14,609 nt of DNA from Oehlia diaphana (Eukaryota; Glomeromycota; Glomeromycetes; Glomerales; Glomeraceae). The stretch is taken from the NCBI GenBank assembly GCA_003833135.1, contig QZLH01000317.1:87683-102291 (forward strand), given 5' to 3'. This document shows positions 1 through 7,870 of this stretch, piece after piece. Every line of letters begins with the position of its first letter. Within the stretch, counting starts at the first letter, position 1. The position numbers and the translations under genes are program-made. Under the pieces are notes generated by a model. It ran no database searches and was not told where the DNA came from. It was given only the letters and a program-made list of their open reading frames with translations.

Positions 1-187
1 TTTCCTATAATAAATTTTATGTGTTATTTCTGTAAAAACTCCGTAAAAATGAGCTTTTCACGGATCCATTCACGGAAAATGTAAATAATTCGATAAATTT
101 CGTGATATAAAGTTATTTATTCCGGAAATATGAACCTTTTAAGGAAAAAAGATGGAATAAAAAAAAACGGATTGACTTTTTACAGGG
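1..187 (+). repeat. Left terminal inverted repeat of the 1-928 element
   Basis: This arm matches the reverse complement of 742-928 almost base for base, including the shared inner limit ACAGGG (about 182-187). It is incomplete at its outermost base because of the window edge. Confidence 0.85.
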
Positions 188-741
188 TTTTAAAATGTTT
201 ATCAAGAAAAAATACATTTATTATGTTCTCACACACAACATTATTAATTCTTTGTGGCCTTCTATGATGATTAGAAAATCATGATCCTGATATACTTTAT
301 TGATCAATCCTAATTAAAGTTTGCGCGAAACATCATGAGAGTATTCAAAATAATAGTAGATCGCCCTTGTCGATCAGAAATTTACCCCAGTTAAATGGAC
401 AACATAATAAGTTCATCCTTTTCATTCTTGCTTGATTGCCATGATTAAGCCCGATTTACATAAAATTTGTTGGTCAGGGTATAAATAATTGAGAAAAAAC
501 CGATCCATCTTATCTGGAATCTGTTACAATAATTTCTTTGATTGATTATTTGATAATTAAATAGCATTGGAAAGAGAAGTAACTATATCGGTCAACAAAA
601 TCACTAAACCGAAACAGATTTCTTGATTTTTTGCCAAGAAAAATTGTATTTTTTTCTCACGCGTAATATAATTAAAAGGAACAAAAGGATTCATTTCAAT
701 TCATCACTGACTCACTGACAAACATTTTGCCGACAGGATCG

Positions 742-928
742 CCCTGTAAAAAAAGTCGATCCTTTTTTATATTCTATCTTTTTTCCGTAAAAGGCTCATA
801 TTTCCGGAATTAATAACCTTATATCACGGAATTTATCGAATTATTTACATTTTCCGTGAATGGATCCGTGAAAGGCTCATTTTACGGAGTTTTTACAGAA
901 ATTACGGATAAAATTTTTTATAGGAAAA
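742..928 (-). repeat. Right terminal inverted repeat of the 1-928 element
   Basis: Reverse complement of the left arm. It runs from GCCCTGT at the inner limit to TATAGGAAAA at the outer limit. The outer 70 bases recur as a relic at 12362-12429. Confidence 0.85.
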
Positions 929-1194
929 TCATCTGACCGAACAAACCGAACACAGACATATTATATATATATATATAGTAATTTTAAACATTATAATAAA
1001 AATTAAATATAATTTTTTTAAAAAAAAAGAAAATATTATTTCTTCGTATTAAATAAAATTTTTTTCATTTTTTAATATTTAGTAATTATTAATATGTAAC
1101 TTCAAATTTTTTTTTTATTAATGCTGAGCAAAAAGAACTAAATGTCAGTAAATTTAACCAGATCCAATTAAAATCCGTTCCGTCTGTCATTATA
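929..1194. other. AT-rich spacer
   Basis: Holds an (AT)n microsatellite at 962-977 and A/T homopolymer runs. No coding frame, splice pair or hairpin worth naming was found. Confidence 0.6.
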
Positions 1195-1485
1195 TAATAA
1201 TTTGTACTTCGGACTTTACGAAGTAGTATGATCATCATGATCTTTCATTCAGTGATCTACCATAAAATTTGCACGAACATGATAATAGTAGATTGCCCCT
1301 TTGCCGATCAGAAATTTCAACCAATGATCAACATAATAAGAAGTAGCGCACGATCATCCAGTTTATAAACTATGATTAGTATGTTAATCTCAATGGGGCC
1401 CATTTACATGTATTTTACTGAAAATCGGCTCCCCAACAATAACTTACCGGCAGTCATTTTACCGACAGGATCACGGAGTTACTTC
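1195..1485. mobile_element. Decayed relative of the 1-928 transposon interior
   Basis: Two blocks match the interior of the 1-928 element in the same order and orientation. Positions 1265-1346 (aaatttgcacgaa, then ataatagtaga, then gatcagaaattt, then caacataataag) match about 318-410. CATTTTACCGACAGGATC at 1455-1472 matches 723-740. The region is edged by a short hairpin, TACTTCG-n7-CGAAGTA, near 1206-1226. The long inverted arms are missing, so this is either a degraded or internally related element. Exact boundaries are uncertain. Confidence 0.5.
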
Positions 1486-1784
1486 ACCAAGTAGTTTTAA
1501 ATTTTATTTATAATAAAAAAATTTATTGGTTAGTTTTTTGTATTTTTATTACTCAATATTATTTCATAATATAATAACCATTTTATACAAATATTTAATA
1601 ATACTGTTTATAAATACTATTAAGTGCTTTAAAATATATTTTATATCATAGAAATTTTATAAGCGAACGCTAAATAATAAATACTTAATGTAATGTAATA
1701 TAATTATAATATGGATAAAGACTCTTATTATCTCCTATTATTACTAAGATATTAATAATTATTAAGTTAATCTTTAAAATAAAA
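1486..1784. other. AT-rich spacer without recognisable features
   Basis: Low-complexity A/T sequence. No coding-like composition, splice pair or notable inverted repeat was seen. Confidence 0.5.
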
Positions 1785-1900
1785 GTCGGTGAAATGATTT
1801 TCGATGAAATAGCCGTCGGTGAAATGCTTTTCGGTGAAATAACTGTCGGTGAAATGATTTTCGGTGAAATAACTGTCGGTGAAATGATTTTCGGTGAACT
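1785..1900. repeat. Minisatellite, 30-bp unit, about 3.9 copies
   Basis: Units start at 1785, 1815, 1845 and 1875 and begin GTCGGTGAAATG. Each unit is two related 15-bp halves built on TCGGTGAAAT. Because the period is a multiple of three, one minus-strand frame stays open through the array and reads alternating ISPK and ISPT tetrads. The flanks of that frame (up to 1966, down to 1685) look like translated AT-rich noise, so the array is annotated as a repeat rather than a gene. Confidence 0.9.
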
Positions 1901-2165
1901 CATTGCTAATAAGTTGACTATTAGCAAAATAATCCTTCCAAATTTATACTTTGAATGATAGCTCATTTTTCTGGTGTATATAAAAAATTGCAGTCATTGT
2001 TCAAACCAATAAAGTTGTTTTTAAATGTTACATTTATTGATAGTGTATCTATAACGGATACTTATTGATAAGTTAATACGATTGAGCCAATACTATTGTC
2101 TGAAGTTTTTTTTCCCTTATATTAAGTATTTATTATTAAAATGAAACTTTCTAATAATATTATAG

Positions 2166-2341
2166 GATGATAAATGTGATGCAGACGCAGAAACTTGGAA
2201 TACGATAAACGTGACGTGGACGCGGAAGCTTGGAGATTTGATAAACGTTTCGCAGACGCAGAAACTTTGGAATACGATAAACATGACGCAGAATCAGAAA
2301 CTTTGGGAACCATGGAGTATTTTTTGATCAAGCCTTTATAA
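2166..2341 (+). pseudogene. Decayed Kex2-type secreted-peptide repeat exon (four 12-residue repeats)
   Basis: Four tandem copies start at 2169 (35 nt), 2204, 2240 and 2276 (36 nt each). Copies two to four share one frame and read DKRDVDAEAWRF, DKRFADAETLEY and DKHDAESETLGT, followed by MEYFLIKPL and a TAA at 2339-2341. Copy one reads DKCDADAET and is one base short, so it is out of frame with the rest. Lys-Arg at the start of each copy is the dibasic site Kex2 recognises; it survives in two copies and is Lys-Cys or Lys-His in the others. Such periodic dibasic repeats are the hallmark of fungal Kex2-processed repeat proteins. A possible acceptor (ATTATAG) precedes 2166. No signal peptide is found upstream, and the frameshift suggests a dead fragment. 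Confidence 0.55.
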
Positions 2342-2849
2342 TAAAGATATAAATTTAATGAGGAAATATGAGAATCATGTTTTTTATCTTTTGGATTATT
2401 AACTTAAAACGAAACTTCTTGCCGTTGTTAGTAAATAATACTGTTCCGCTACGTTTTGTGTAGAACATTTTAATAAAAATTTAAATTACAATAAGTGCTT
2501 CCTATCATAAATTGGGGATAGCCAAACAACTACACATTCAGGTAGGAAATATAGATTTATATGAAATGAAATTTAATTTATAGGTAATAAAAGTGATCAT
2601 GTGAAATCTTGTGCCAATTTCTAATTTTTAGTTTTTTTCTTTGTTATATCTATTTAAGTAGATAATTTGGTTACCTGTACCAATTATCTATATTTTTTGT
2701 TCTTTTGGCCAATTTGATTCGAAAGGGATATTTTATTGCATTTAAATATGCATTTGTGCAACATTTGACACGTAGATAAAATATTACAATAATTATAAAC
2801 ATATTTTTAAATCAAATATACTTACTACCTTTTTTGGGTAATCATAAAA
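2342..2849. other. Intergenic, contains one hairpin
   Basis: No coding frame is supported. A 12-13 bp inverted repeat occurs at 2659-2690 (TAGATAATTTGGT, then ACCAATTATCTA, one-base bulge, 7-nt loop). The rest is AT-rich. Confidence 0.45.
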
Positions 2850-2906
2850 TTTGAACCACAAAAATTTTATAAACGTGACGCAGATGGATTTGTCGATTAT
2901 TATAAG
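2850..2906 (+). pseudogene. Fragment of the same Kex2-type peptide repeat family
   Basis: The frame reads FEPQKFYKRDADGFVDYYK. The core EPxK-x-YKRDA matches EPKDLYKRDV of the intact gene at 3389-3653, and RDAD matches the repeat array at 2169-2311. Here the two repeat halves are joined with no intron between them. The open frame continues into AT-rich sequence to a stop beyond 2945, and no signal peptide or splice sites are evident. It is probably an exon remnant of a duplicated gene. Confidence 0.45.
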
Positions 2907-3296
2907 TTGATTTTAAAAATCAGATATTGGTTAATTTTATTAATTTCAGAATAAATTTGGGATATACTTTCTACCACAATAAAATAAGTGATCTTTTTTT
3001 TAGAATTTGACGCAATAAATTATAAAATATGTCTAAATATTTTATTGGGCAAAATTCTTGTACACTTCATTTACTTCGCAGTCTACAGACTGGAGTTTGA
3101 GATAATCAAAATCTCGCATTTCACATTATCTAATTTAAAGTGGCTTTGCTCTTCAATTATGAATTTTAACAATGACATAATACTTACTATAGAAAAACGT
3201 GGCAAAATATTTTTGTACGCCTCATTTGCTTCGCTTCATTGATAATAATGTAATCATGTAATCATTTGAGATACGTGCTACTATAGAAATTTTTCT
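2907..3296. other. Intergenic, possible further decayed exons
   Basis: Two similar blocks, GGCAAAATTCTTGTAC-n-TTCATTT near 3048 and GGCAAAATATTTTTGTAC-n-CTCATTT near 3200, indicate an old duplication about 150 bp apart. A GACGCAATAAATTATAAA block at 3009 vaguely recalls the mini-exon at 3520. The open frame across 2988-3242 has AT-noise composition and is not called a gene. Confidence 0.35.
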
Positions 3297-3306
3297 TATA
3301 TAAATA
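3297..3306 (+). promoter_or_regulatory. TATA box of the secreted-peptide gene
   Basis: TATATAAATA lies 92 bases before the ATG at 3389. It is followed by a purine-rich stretch (GAGAAAGAGGAGAGAAA) and an A-rich leader, as expected for a fungal core promoter and 5' UTR. Confidence 0.55.
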
Positions 3307-3388
3307 CTTTGAGAAAGAGGAGAGAAATTGTCAAAACAATTTAACAAACAACGAATTAAAATTATATATAAAATACACAAAATCGATC

Positions 3389-3653
3389 ATGCGATTAAAA
3401 TACTTGTTGATTTTCATCTTCACTATTGTTTTAGCGAGTAAATATTAGTGACCAAAACTTTCCTTTTTTTTAGTAAATTAATTTCTTATTATAATAATTT
3501 TAATTCATTGTTTATACAGATGCAGAACCAAAAGATTTATATAAACGTGGTAAATATTAGTGCAAACCTTTTCTTTTTTAGTAAATTAATTTCTTATAAT
3601 AATGATTTTAATTCCTCATTGTTTACACAGATGTAGAACCACGTATTGCGTGA
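3389..3653 (+). CDS. Small secreted Kex2-type peptide precursor, three exons, 33 aa
   Basis: Exons are 3389-3437, 3520-3549 and 3631-3653; the introns (3438-3519 and 3550-3630) both begin GTAAATATTAGTG and end TTTAYACAG. Exon one encodes a signal peptide, MRLKYLLIFIFTIVLA, with a basic start, a hydrophobic core and Ala at the likely cleavage point. The mature part is NAEPKDLYKR then DVEPRIA and stop. Lys-Arg is a Kex2 site, and Kex1-like trimming would then give two short acidic peptides. Exon two is a 30-nt mini-exon encoding exactly one repeat, with phase preserved (1-1). One mini-exon per repeat resembles what is described for SP7-like repeat effectors of mycorrhizal fungi; this is from general knowledge, not a search. 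The TGA comes early: another frame stays open past it, so the gene may be truncated. Unspliced RNA would stop at once in intron one, which supports the splicing model. Confidence 0.6.
3438..3640 (+). repeat. Tandem duplication of an intron plus mini-exon
   Basis: Positions 3438-3531 and 3550-3641 are near copies with an offset of 112 bp. Each is GTAAATATTAGTG, a T-rich tract, AGTAAATTAATTTCTTAT, a TTTAATTC-CATTGTTTA block, then ACAG and ATGYAGAACCA. The duplicated unit is one intron with the start of the following exon, which is how repeat number would grow in this gene. Confidence 0.85.
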
Positions 3654-3782
3654 CCATAATCATGATGACGGAAGTTGATAATTTGACACAATCAATTTGG
3701 TAATGTGCCTAAAAATTATGTTACTTACTGGTCTCGATAATGAAAGTACCCATATTTATTGTTCGGTTTCTTTACGTTCGAT

Positions 3783-3788
3783 AATAAA
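3783..3788 (+). terminator. Candidate poly(A) signal of the secreted-peptide gene
   Basis: AATAAA, about 130 bases after the TGA at 3651-3653. The hexamer is common in AT-rich DNA, so this is supported by position only. Confidence 0.35.
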
Positions 3789-4086
3789 TCATGTAACTAG
3801 AAAAAAATTAGGAGTAATTTGACGTTAACTGTCCGATATAACAATTTTCTAGTTTTTTCTATCAATAAAAGAACATTTATTTTTTTTAAAAAAAAATTAT
3901 TTTTATTTTTTTTGTTAACTGTTAATAACAATTTTTAATAAAGAAGCCTGATTTTTTTTTATTAAAAAACCATTTTTTAATGCGTTTAATATATAATATC
4001 ACATAAAGTGAATAAAGAATTGATCGTAGATAAGTTGCTTAATCCAAATATGAAATATCCATGTTAAGAATTTTTTAGACATACAG
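3789..4086. other. AT-rich spacer with homopolymer runs
   Basis: Long T and A runs around 3875-3980. No gene is supported. It ends at a possible acceptor, ACATACAG (to 4086), before the coding-like block. Confidence 0.5.
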
Positions 4087-4739
4087 GTATTTCCAATAAT
4101 CCTGACTCCAAATCTAGCGCCGGTCCTTTTAGCCAATATTCAGAATTTGGTGCAGGCTTTACAGGCTTTACATCAAAATTACAGGCCACCTCCGAACTTA
4201 ATACCCCAGAGTGTTGACCGTGAAGGTATCACACGAAATTCTGCGCATCGCTGATCACACGGTTATGTCTGTGCGACATATTAATTTTCGCACACATCTC
4301 ATTCGTCTTATTCAAGAAAACGCCAAACGCTTTTTACAATGAGGGCAGTAACAATTTGAGATCTTATAGGCTAGAAAAGTGAAGTGGGTAGTGTTTCTTA
4401 TTGATATTAGTAATAATATTCATGTGTTGTAGAAGACTTAGAACTCCGCAATTTCCGAGATCTACACGGGTTAGCAAACTTTGATCTTGCGTAGAGATCT
4501 TTATTCCAAAGGAATCAAACTTCCGTTTTCATGTACTTTCATAGAGCTCTTGTCATCACACGATAATGCTAATCACTCTCTTTATCTTTTTTCCCAGCAA
4601 GATATAAAGCGTGTAGAATATGTAGAATATGTAGAAGTTCATCCAACTTTCTTCTCTCGAAAAATTAAGGTATGTATTATGCCCAGAAGCCATGTTTATA
4701 CGCAAACGAGGTTTTCTCACTATTGCCCTTGTATTTAGG
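4087..4739 (+). pseudogene. Frameshifted protein-coding remnant, family not recognised
   Basis: Base composition is clearly richer in G and C than the flanks, and four fragments read like protein. Frame one at 4087-4254 includes NLVQALQALHQNYRPPPNL then a TGA. An overlapping shifted frame (4238-4342) includes HTVMSVRHINFRTHLIRLIQ then a TGA. A third (4432-4494) reads EDLELRNFRDLHGLANFDLA. The fourth (about 4481-4738) includes RDLYSKGIKLPF and an in-frame 9-nt repeat giving VEYVEYVEV. Because frames change several times with stops between them, this is most simply a decayed gene or a multi-exon gene with damaged exons. No ATG with a promoter is convincing at the left edge, and no domain is recognised. 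Confidence 0.4.
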
Positions 4740-4747
4740 AAAACAAG

Positions 4748-5012
4748 ATGTCTTCTAATGCAGATAATGATATTATCAGTCTTAACTTCCGAAATATAAT
4801 TTTCACGCTTGAGATTTCTAAGGATAAAAAGTTTCTGATCTTGAAAATGAAGTAAGAGGGGGAATTGGGATCAATCAATCGTAACGATTTCTTCCATCAA
4901 ATTTATCCTAAAGAGAAGCCTATACGAACAGAAGATAGGAATTTTTTCCTACTTTAACGAGACGCCTGATGATGAGGTTCGTATCCACATCCGAATTCTC
5001 CCTAACGAGTAG
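4748..5012 (+). pseudogene. Broken small ORF, weak resemblance to a Crinkler header domain
   Basis: An ATG at 4748 opens a frame including NFRNIIFTLEISKDKKFLIL that stops at a TAA (4853-4855). The same frame then continues open for 33 codons (including GSINRNDFFHQIYPKEKPI) to a TAA at 4955. A shifted frame (4953-5012) finishes with PDDEVRIHIRILPNE and a TAG. The pattern F-x-V/L-x-I-x-K-(x)n-LK near the start, followed later by an acidic turn and an IHI strand, recalls the ubiquitin-like header of Crinkler (CRN) effectors, which are numerous in Rhizophagus. This is a pattern-level impression from memory, not a match. One internal stop and one frameshift make it non-functional as written. Confidence 0.35.
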
Positions 5013-5203
5013 GTAGATTTTTTTTTACATCATGTAAAAACGTATTCGCAATTTTATGTACTGTACAATAAGCCGGGTTTCGGCAACGTTTTTTATTTCA
5101 TTAAATAAAGTATCGGTATATTGGGAATATGGCCGTATCTCGACCATTAATTTTTACATGTATGAAACGGTTTCGTAATAAATTTAACAAATCTCTAATC
5201 TTT

Positions 5204-5209
5204 TTTATT
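5204..5209 (-). terminator. Poly(A) signal of the MINPP-like gene
   Basis: AATAAA on the minus strand, 23 bases past the stop codon at 5232-5234. Its position is right for 3'-end formation of that gene. Confidence 0.55.
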
Positions 5210-5231
5210 TAAATGAATAGAAGACTTTCTA

Positions 5232-6986
5232 TTAAGGAAAAGCGCACATCTTTTTAAAGTCGCATCCGATCTTATCACCGAGAATCTCCTTAAACTTGTT
5301 CCATTCACAATACTCACTCTCACAACCCGGAATCAAAAATGGTTTAAAATTAAGTAACGCTCGTATCAATACTTTGTTGTGATCATCGGAACAAGTATAA
5401 ATTTCAAAATAAAACGTAGAAGACCAAGGTACAGATGCATATTCTGTAAACCTGACTTTTTTGATTTGTTCATAAGTTAAATCTGCTGTGAGTGGTTCTT
5501 TTTCTTTAAATACTCCCTGTAATTAAAAGATAACATTATAACATTATAATATATATCATCATCATATATATATATATGAAATTTGAAAATTTGAAACTTT
5601 GAAAACGAAACTTTTTTCACATACCAATGTAGTGAACAATATAAGTAAAGTAAATCCATGAGAATTCTTTATATCTGCTATCATTTCAGATTTCCCATTT
5701 AAATAATCTTCAACTCCATTTACAAGTTGAGTATAATAACCACAGCCAACTCGTTCATTAAAAGGATTACCATATTGCAATATGTAATATGAGCGAAGAT
5801 CCCAATAATATCGTAATAATAGAAGTTCTTTAGGACTTAATAATGAACACCACGTGTCAGTTCGATGGAATTGAACGATGTAAGCTTGGCAATAATTAAA
5901 AATAAACGGTAACAGATGTGGATCAAGAGGTGGGTTGATATTGTATTCTTTGGATAAACGATTGGCAATTGGCTTTAGAGTCTTGTTGCCATAGGAATAA
6001 AGTTGTTCATCGAGTAATTTATTATTAGTAAAAACGGTCTGGTTCCAGCGTGCACAGGCAAGATGCGGTTGTAATATATAATCTTGTTCCTATACAAGAA
6101 TTATATATAAGGAGTATGTTAATCAAAAAAAGAGTTTTATAAAATGACGTAGTGTAGTAAAAAAAATATTTACCGTTGGTAAACTCCAAATATACACGGG
6201 TTTGCTTTTACAGATATCTAAAGGGCCCTCGCCATTAAATAATCCTTCAGAAAACGCCATTGATGACGCACCAGCTCTTTTATGTTATACAATTGTTATT
6301 GTATTTCATATATATAAAAATTCCAATCATAAACGAAAAACCAAATATCTATTAAATTGTACCTTGAAGTAGCTGAACTTTGAAATTTTACAATTTCGGG
6401 ATTATATTCAACTCCTTTCCAAAATTTTGGGTATCTTTTACGACTTTGTAACCCATCAAAAAAAGGTTCGAGTTCTCCTCGTTTGACCAATTGAAAATTA
6501 CTCAATAACCGGAAAGGATTTTTATACTAATATTTGATAAATACTGCATAAGACAAAAAAATTTTATTAAATATCATATCAATTCATTATGAGTTTTTTT
6601 TACCCATTCTTTTGCAACGGGAACATCTGCAAATACTTTTTCCAATTTATCAAAAGCACTAATATCAACTGCATCTGGAAGTCTCGCTCCTGATAATCAA
6701 TTTTAAAAGAAAGATTATTTATGTTGTAAATTAGAACATTGTATGAGATAAAAAAAAAATTACCGTGTCTAGTATTCAAATGTAATTGTTTTAATTCACA
6801 TTTATCAGGATAACTTATGGGTTCAATATCGAGATTAAAGGCAGTTTGCGCTGGTTCAAGCCAAAATAAATGGGCATTGATAAGTTCTTCTAAAGAATAC
6901 TTGTATCTCTTGCAAAGCGTTGGGTTATAAGAAATCAATAAAGCGAAGATGAAAACTGAATGTAGAATGTGGTAAAAAGGTCGCAT
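5232..6986 (-). CDS. Secreted histidine acid phosphatase, MINPP1-like, six exons, 441 aa
   Basis: Exons in gene order are 6986-6764, 6689-6604, 6526-6363, 6276-6174, 6089-5625 and 5516-5232; all five GT-AG introns (74, 77, 86, 84 and 108 nt) restore phase and sum to 442 codons with the stop. The family removes phosphates from inositol phosphates, including phytate, in the secretory pathway or outside the cell. Residues 1-25 form a signal peptide ending NPTLC. The nucleophile motif RHGARLP is at 73-79. SSATSRAGASSMAFSEGLF, with substrate-binding Arg158, follows. KEKEPLTAD near 351 and LIPGC near the C-terminus are family landmarks. There are N-glycosylation sites (NQT, NKT) and no ER-retention tail. 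Length fits the family. The oddity is HGF at 336-338 where MINPP enzymes have HAE, so the proton donor is missing. The start follows a TATA box by about 64 bases. Confidence 0.88.
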
Positions 6987-7049
6987 GTTTTTAGGATCAC
7001 AAGTTGCGCTTGTTTAAAAAAAAAAAAAAAAAGAGGTTGAAAGGGATTC

Positions 7050-7057
7050 TTTATATA
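7050..7057 (-). promoter_or_regulatory. TATA box of the MINPP-like gene
   Basis: TATATAAA on the minus strand, 64 bases upstream of the ATG at 6986. The 17-T run between them (A run at 7016-7032 on the plus strand) falls at the expected transcription start region. Confidence 0.5.
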
Positions 7058-7060
7058 AGA

Positions 7061-7742
7061 AAAGTTTGAATTTTCCAAGACCCCAATGAAACAGATATGA
7101 CGTGAGAACAGCTTTATTGACTACGTTACACCTTAAAACTAAAGACAGCCCAATTAATGATATATTTATTTTAAATATAGGATAGCTTTAAATAGGGTAA
7201 AACGCAGCCTTTTATCCTATTATCAAGTATTCCCTAAACATTGAGAGTTAACTTATAAAAAGTTTATTATTTGTCATTTAATCATGCATAAAAATAATGG
7301 ATATTATACTCAGTTTGTTTATTATAATGATATATTTATGCGTAATTTTTTTTTTTAAAAAAAAGGTTTATTATTATGGACCTATATGGCTAAATGATAG
7401 TATTAAATATAGGATAGCTTTAAATAGATTCAATATTTTTCTTTTCTTTGTTCTTTTTCGCACGATAAATAAAAAAAACAATATATACAGGTTTATTCGC
7501 CAATGCACGAAATGAACTTCGTGCATTTAATCATACTTTTGGAATCGACGCACATTTACCATATTTCTAAAGTGCTTTCCAAAAATTGGTCGATATAAGC
7601 AAATACATTGACGTTCCAAATAGCCAATCATAAAAGTTTTAGAGTATGTGCACCTAAAATATAAAATATAATTGGTTGATCACAAAATTCATCAGAATGT
7701 TCTTATTTTTTTTATTTTTAGTTTATTTTTTGTTAAAATTTA
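7061..7742. other. Intergenic with a short direct repeat and a perfect hairpin
   Basis: TAAATATAGGATAGCTTTAAATAG occurs twice, near 7172 and near 7404, an old duplication. The open frame at 7297-7515 is almost all Ile/Phe/Leu/Tyr/Lys from AT-rich DNA and is not accepted as a gene. The hairpin at 7502-7527 is listed separately. Confidence 0.45.
7502..7527. repeat. Perfect 10-bp hairpin
   Basis: AATGCACGAA (7502-7511), a 6-nt loop, then TTCGTGCATT (7518-7527). No coding frame ends next to it convincingly, so it may be a miniature transposon end or an isolated palindrome. Confidence 0.6.
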
Positions 7743-7870
7743 CAGTCATCTCTCAATATAATGAACCCTCTTCAAATTCGTTTAATTGGTATATTGATTC
7801 AGGTTTGTATTAATTATTTATTGGATAGGGAAGTAGTTATATGGCCAATAAAATCACTGGAATCACTAGA
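7743..7870 (+). mobile_element. Degenerate pogo/Tigger-like terminal repeat with subterminal sequence
   Basis: After a TA dinucleotide (7741-7742), CAGTCATCTCTCAATATAAT parallels CAGTCGGCGCTCGATATAAC at 14493; the shared frame is CAGTC-n4-CTC-n-ATATAA-n-GAA. TA targets and CAGT-starting ends are typical of pogo-type Tc1/mariner elements. A following block (7820-7868, TTGGATAGGGAAGTAGTTAT) matches the interior of the 1-928 element at 565-615. No partner end in inverted orientation was found. Confidence 0.45.

Larger units (their letters stand above)
1..928. mobile_element. Non-autonomous DNA transposon with about 187-bp terminal inverted repeats
   Basis: Positions 1-187 and 742-928 are inverted copies of each other with only scattered mismatches over their whole length. 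The outer ends read TTTCCTATA and TATAGGAAAA. The inner part of each arm holds CCGTGAATGGATCCGTGAAA, which is itself partly palindromic. No long open frame lies between the arms, so the element must depend on a transposase encoded elsewhere. The first base or bases of the left arm are cut off by the window, so a target-site duplication cannot be checked. The superfamily is not recognised. Internal blocks recur at 1265-1346, 1455-1472 and 7820-7868, and one outer arm recurs at 12362-12429, so this is a family with several local copies. Confidence 0.85.

Noticed and set aside
1685..1966. Minus-strand 93-codon frame with ISPK/ISPT repeats
   Set aside because: The repeats come from the 30-bp minisatellite, and the flanking residues are Ile/Leu/Asn noise with no promoter, signal peptide or splice support.
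2122..2331. Minus-strand frame rich in Ser/Ala over 2122-2331
   Set aside because: It is the antisense shadow of the plus-strand DKRDADAE repeat array.
2988..3242. Plus-strand 84-codon frame
   Set aside because: Composition is AT-driven (Ile, Phe, Leu, Asn), there is no homology impression, and an internal duplication explains the residual pattern.
3448..3636. Plus-strand 62-codon frame across 3448-3636
   Set aside because: It reads through the two introns of the spliced peptide gene; its internal repetition reflects the intron duplication.
3822..3850. CTGTCCGATATAACAATTTT as a possible third pogo-like end
   Set aside because: The match covers only the ATATAAC core and lacks the CAGTC start after TA.
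6296..6505. Minus-strand frame starting at a Met in 6296-6505, and the one at 5562-5780, taken as separate genes
   Set aside because: Both are exons of the MINPP-like gene read on into their introns.
7297..7515. Plus-strand 72-codon hydrophobic frame
   Set aside because: Translation of A/T runs gives apparent membrane segments; there is no codon variety, promoter or neighbour to support it.
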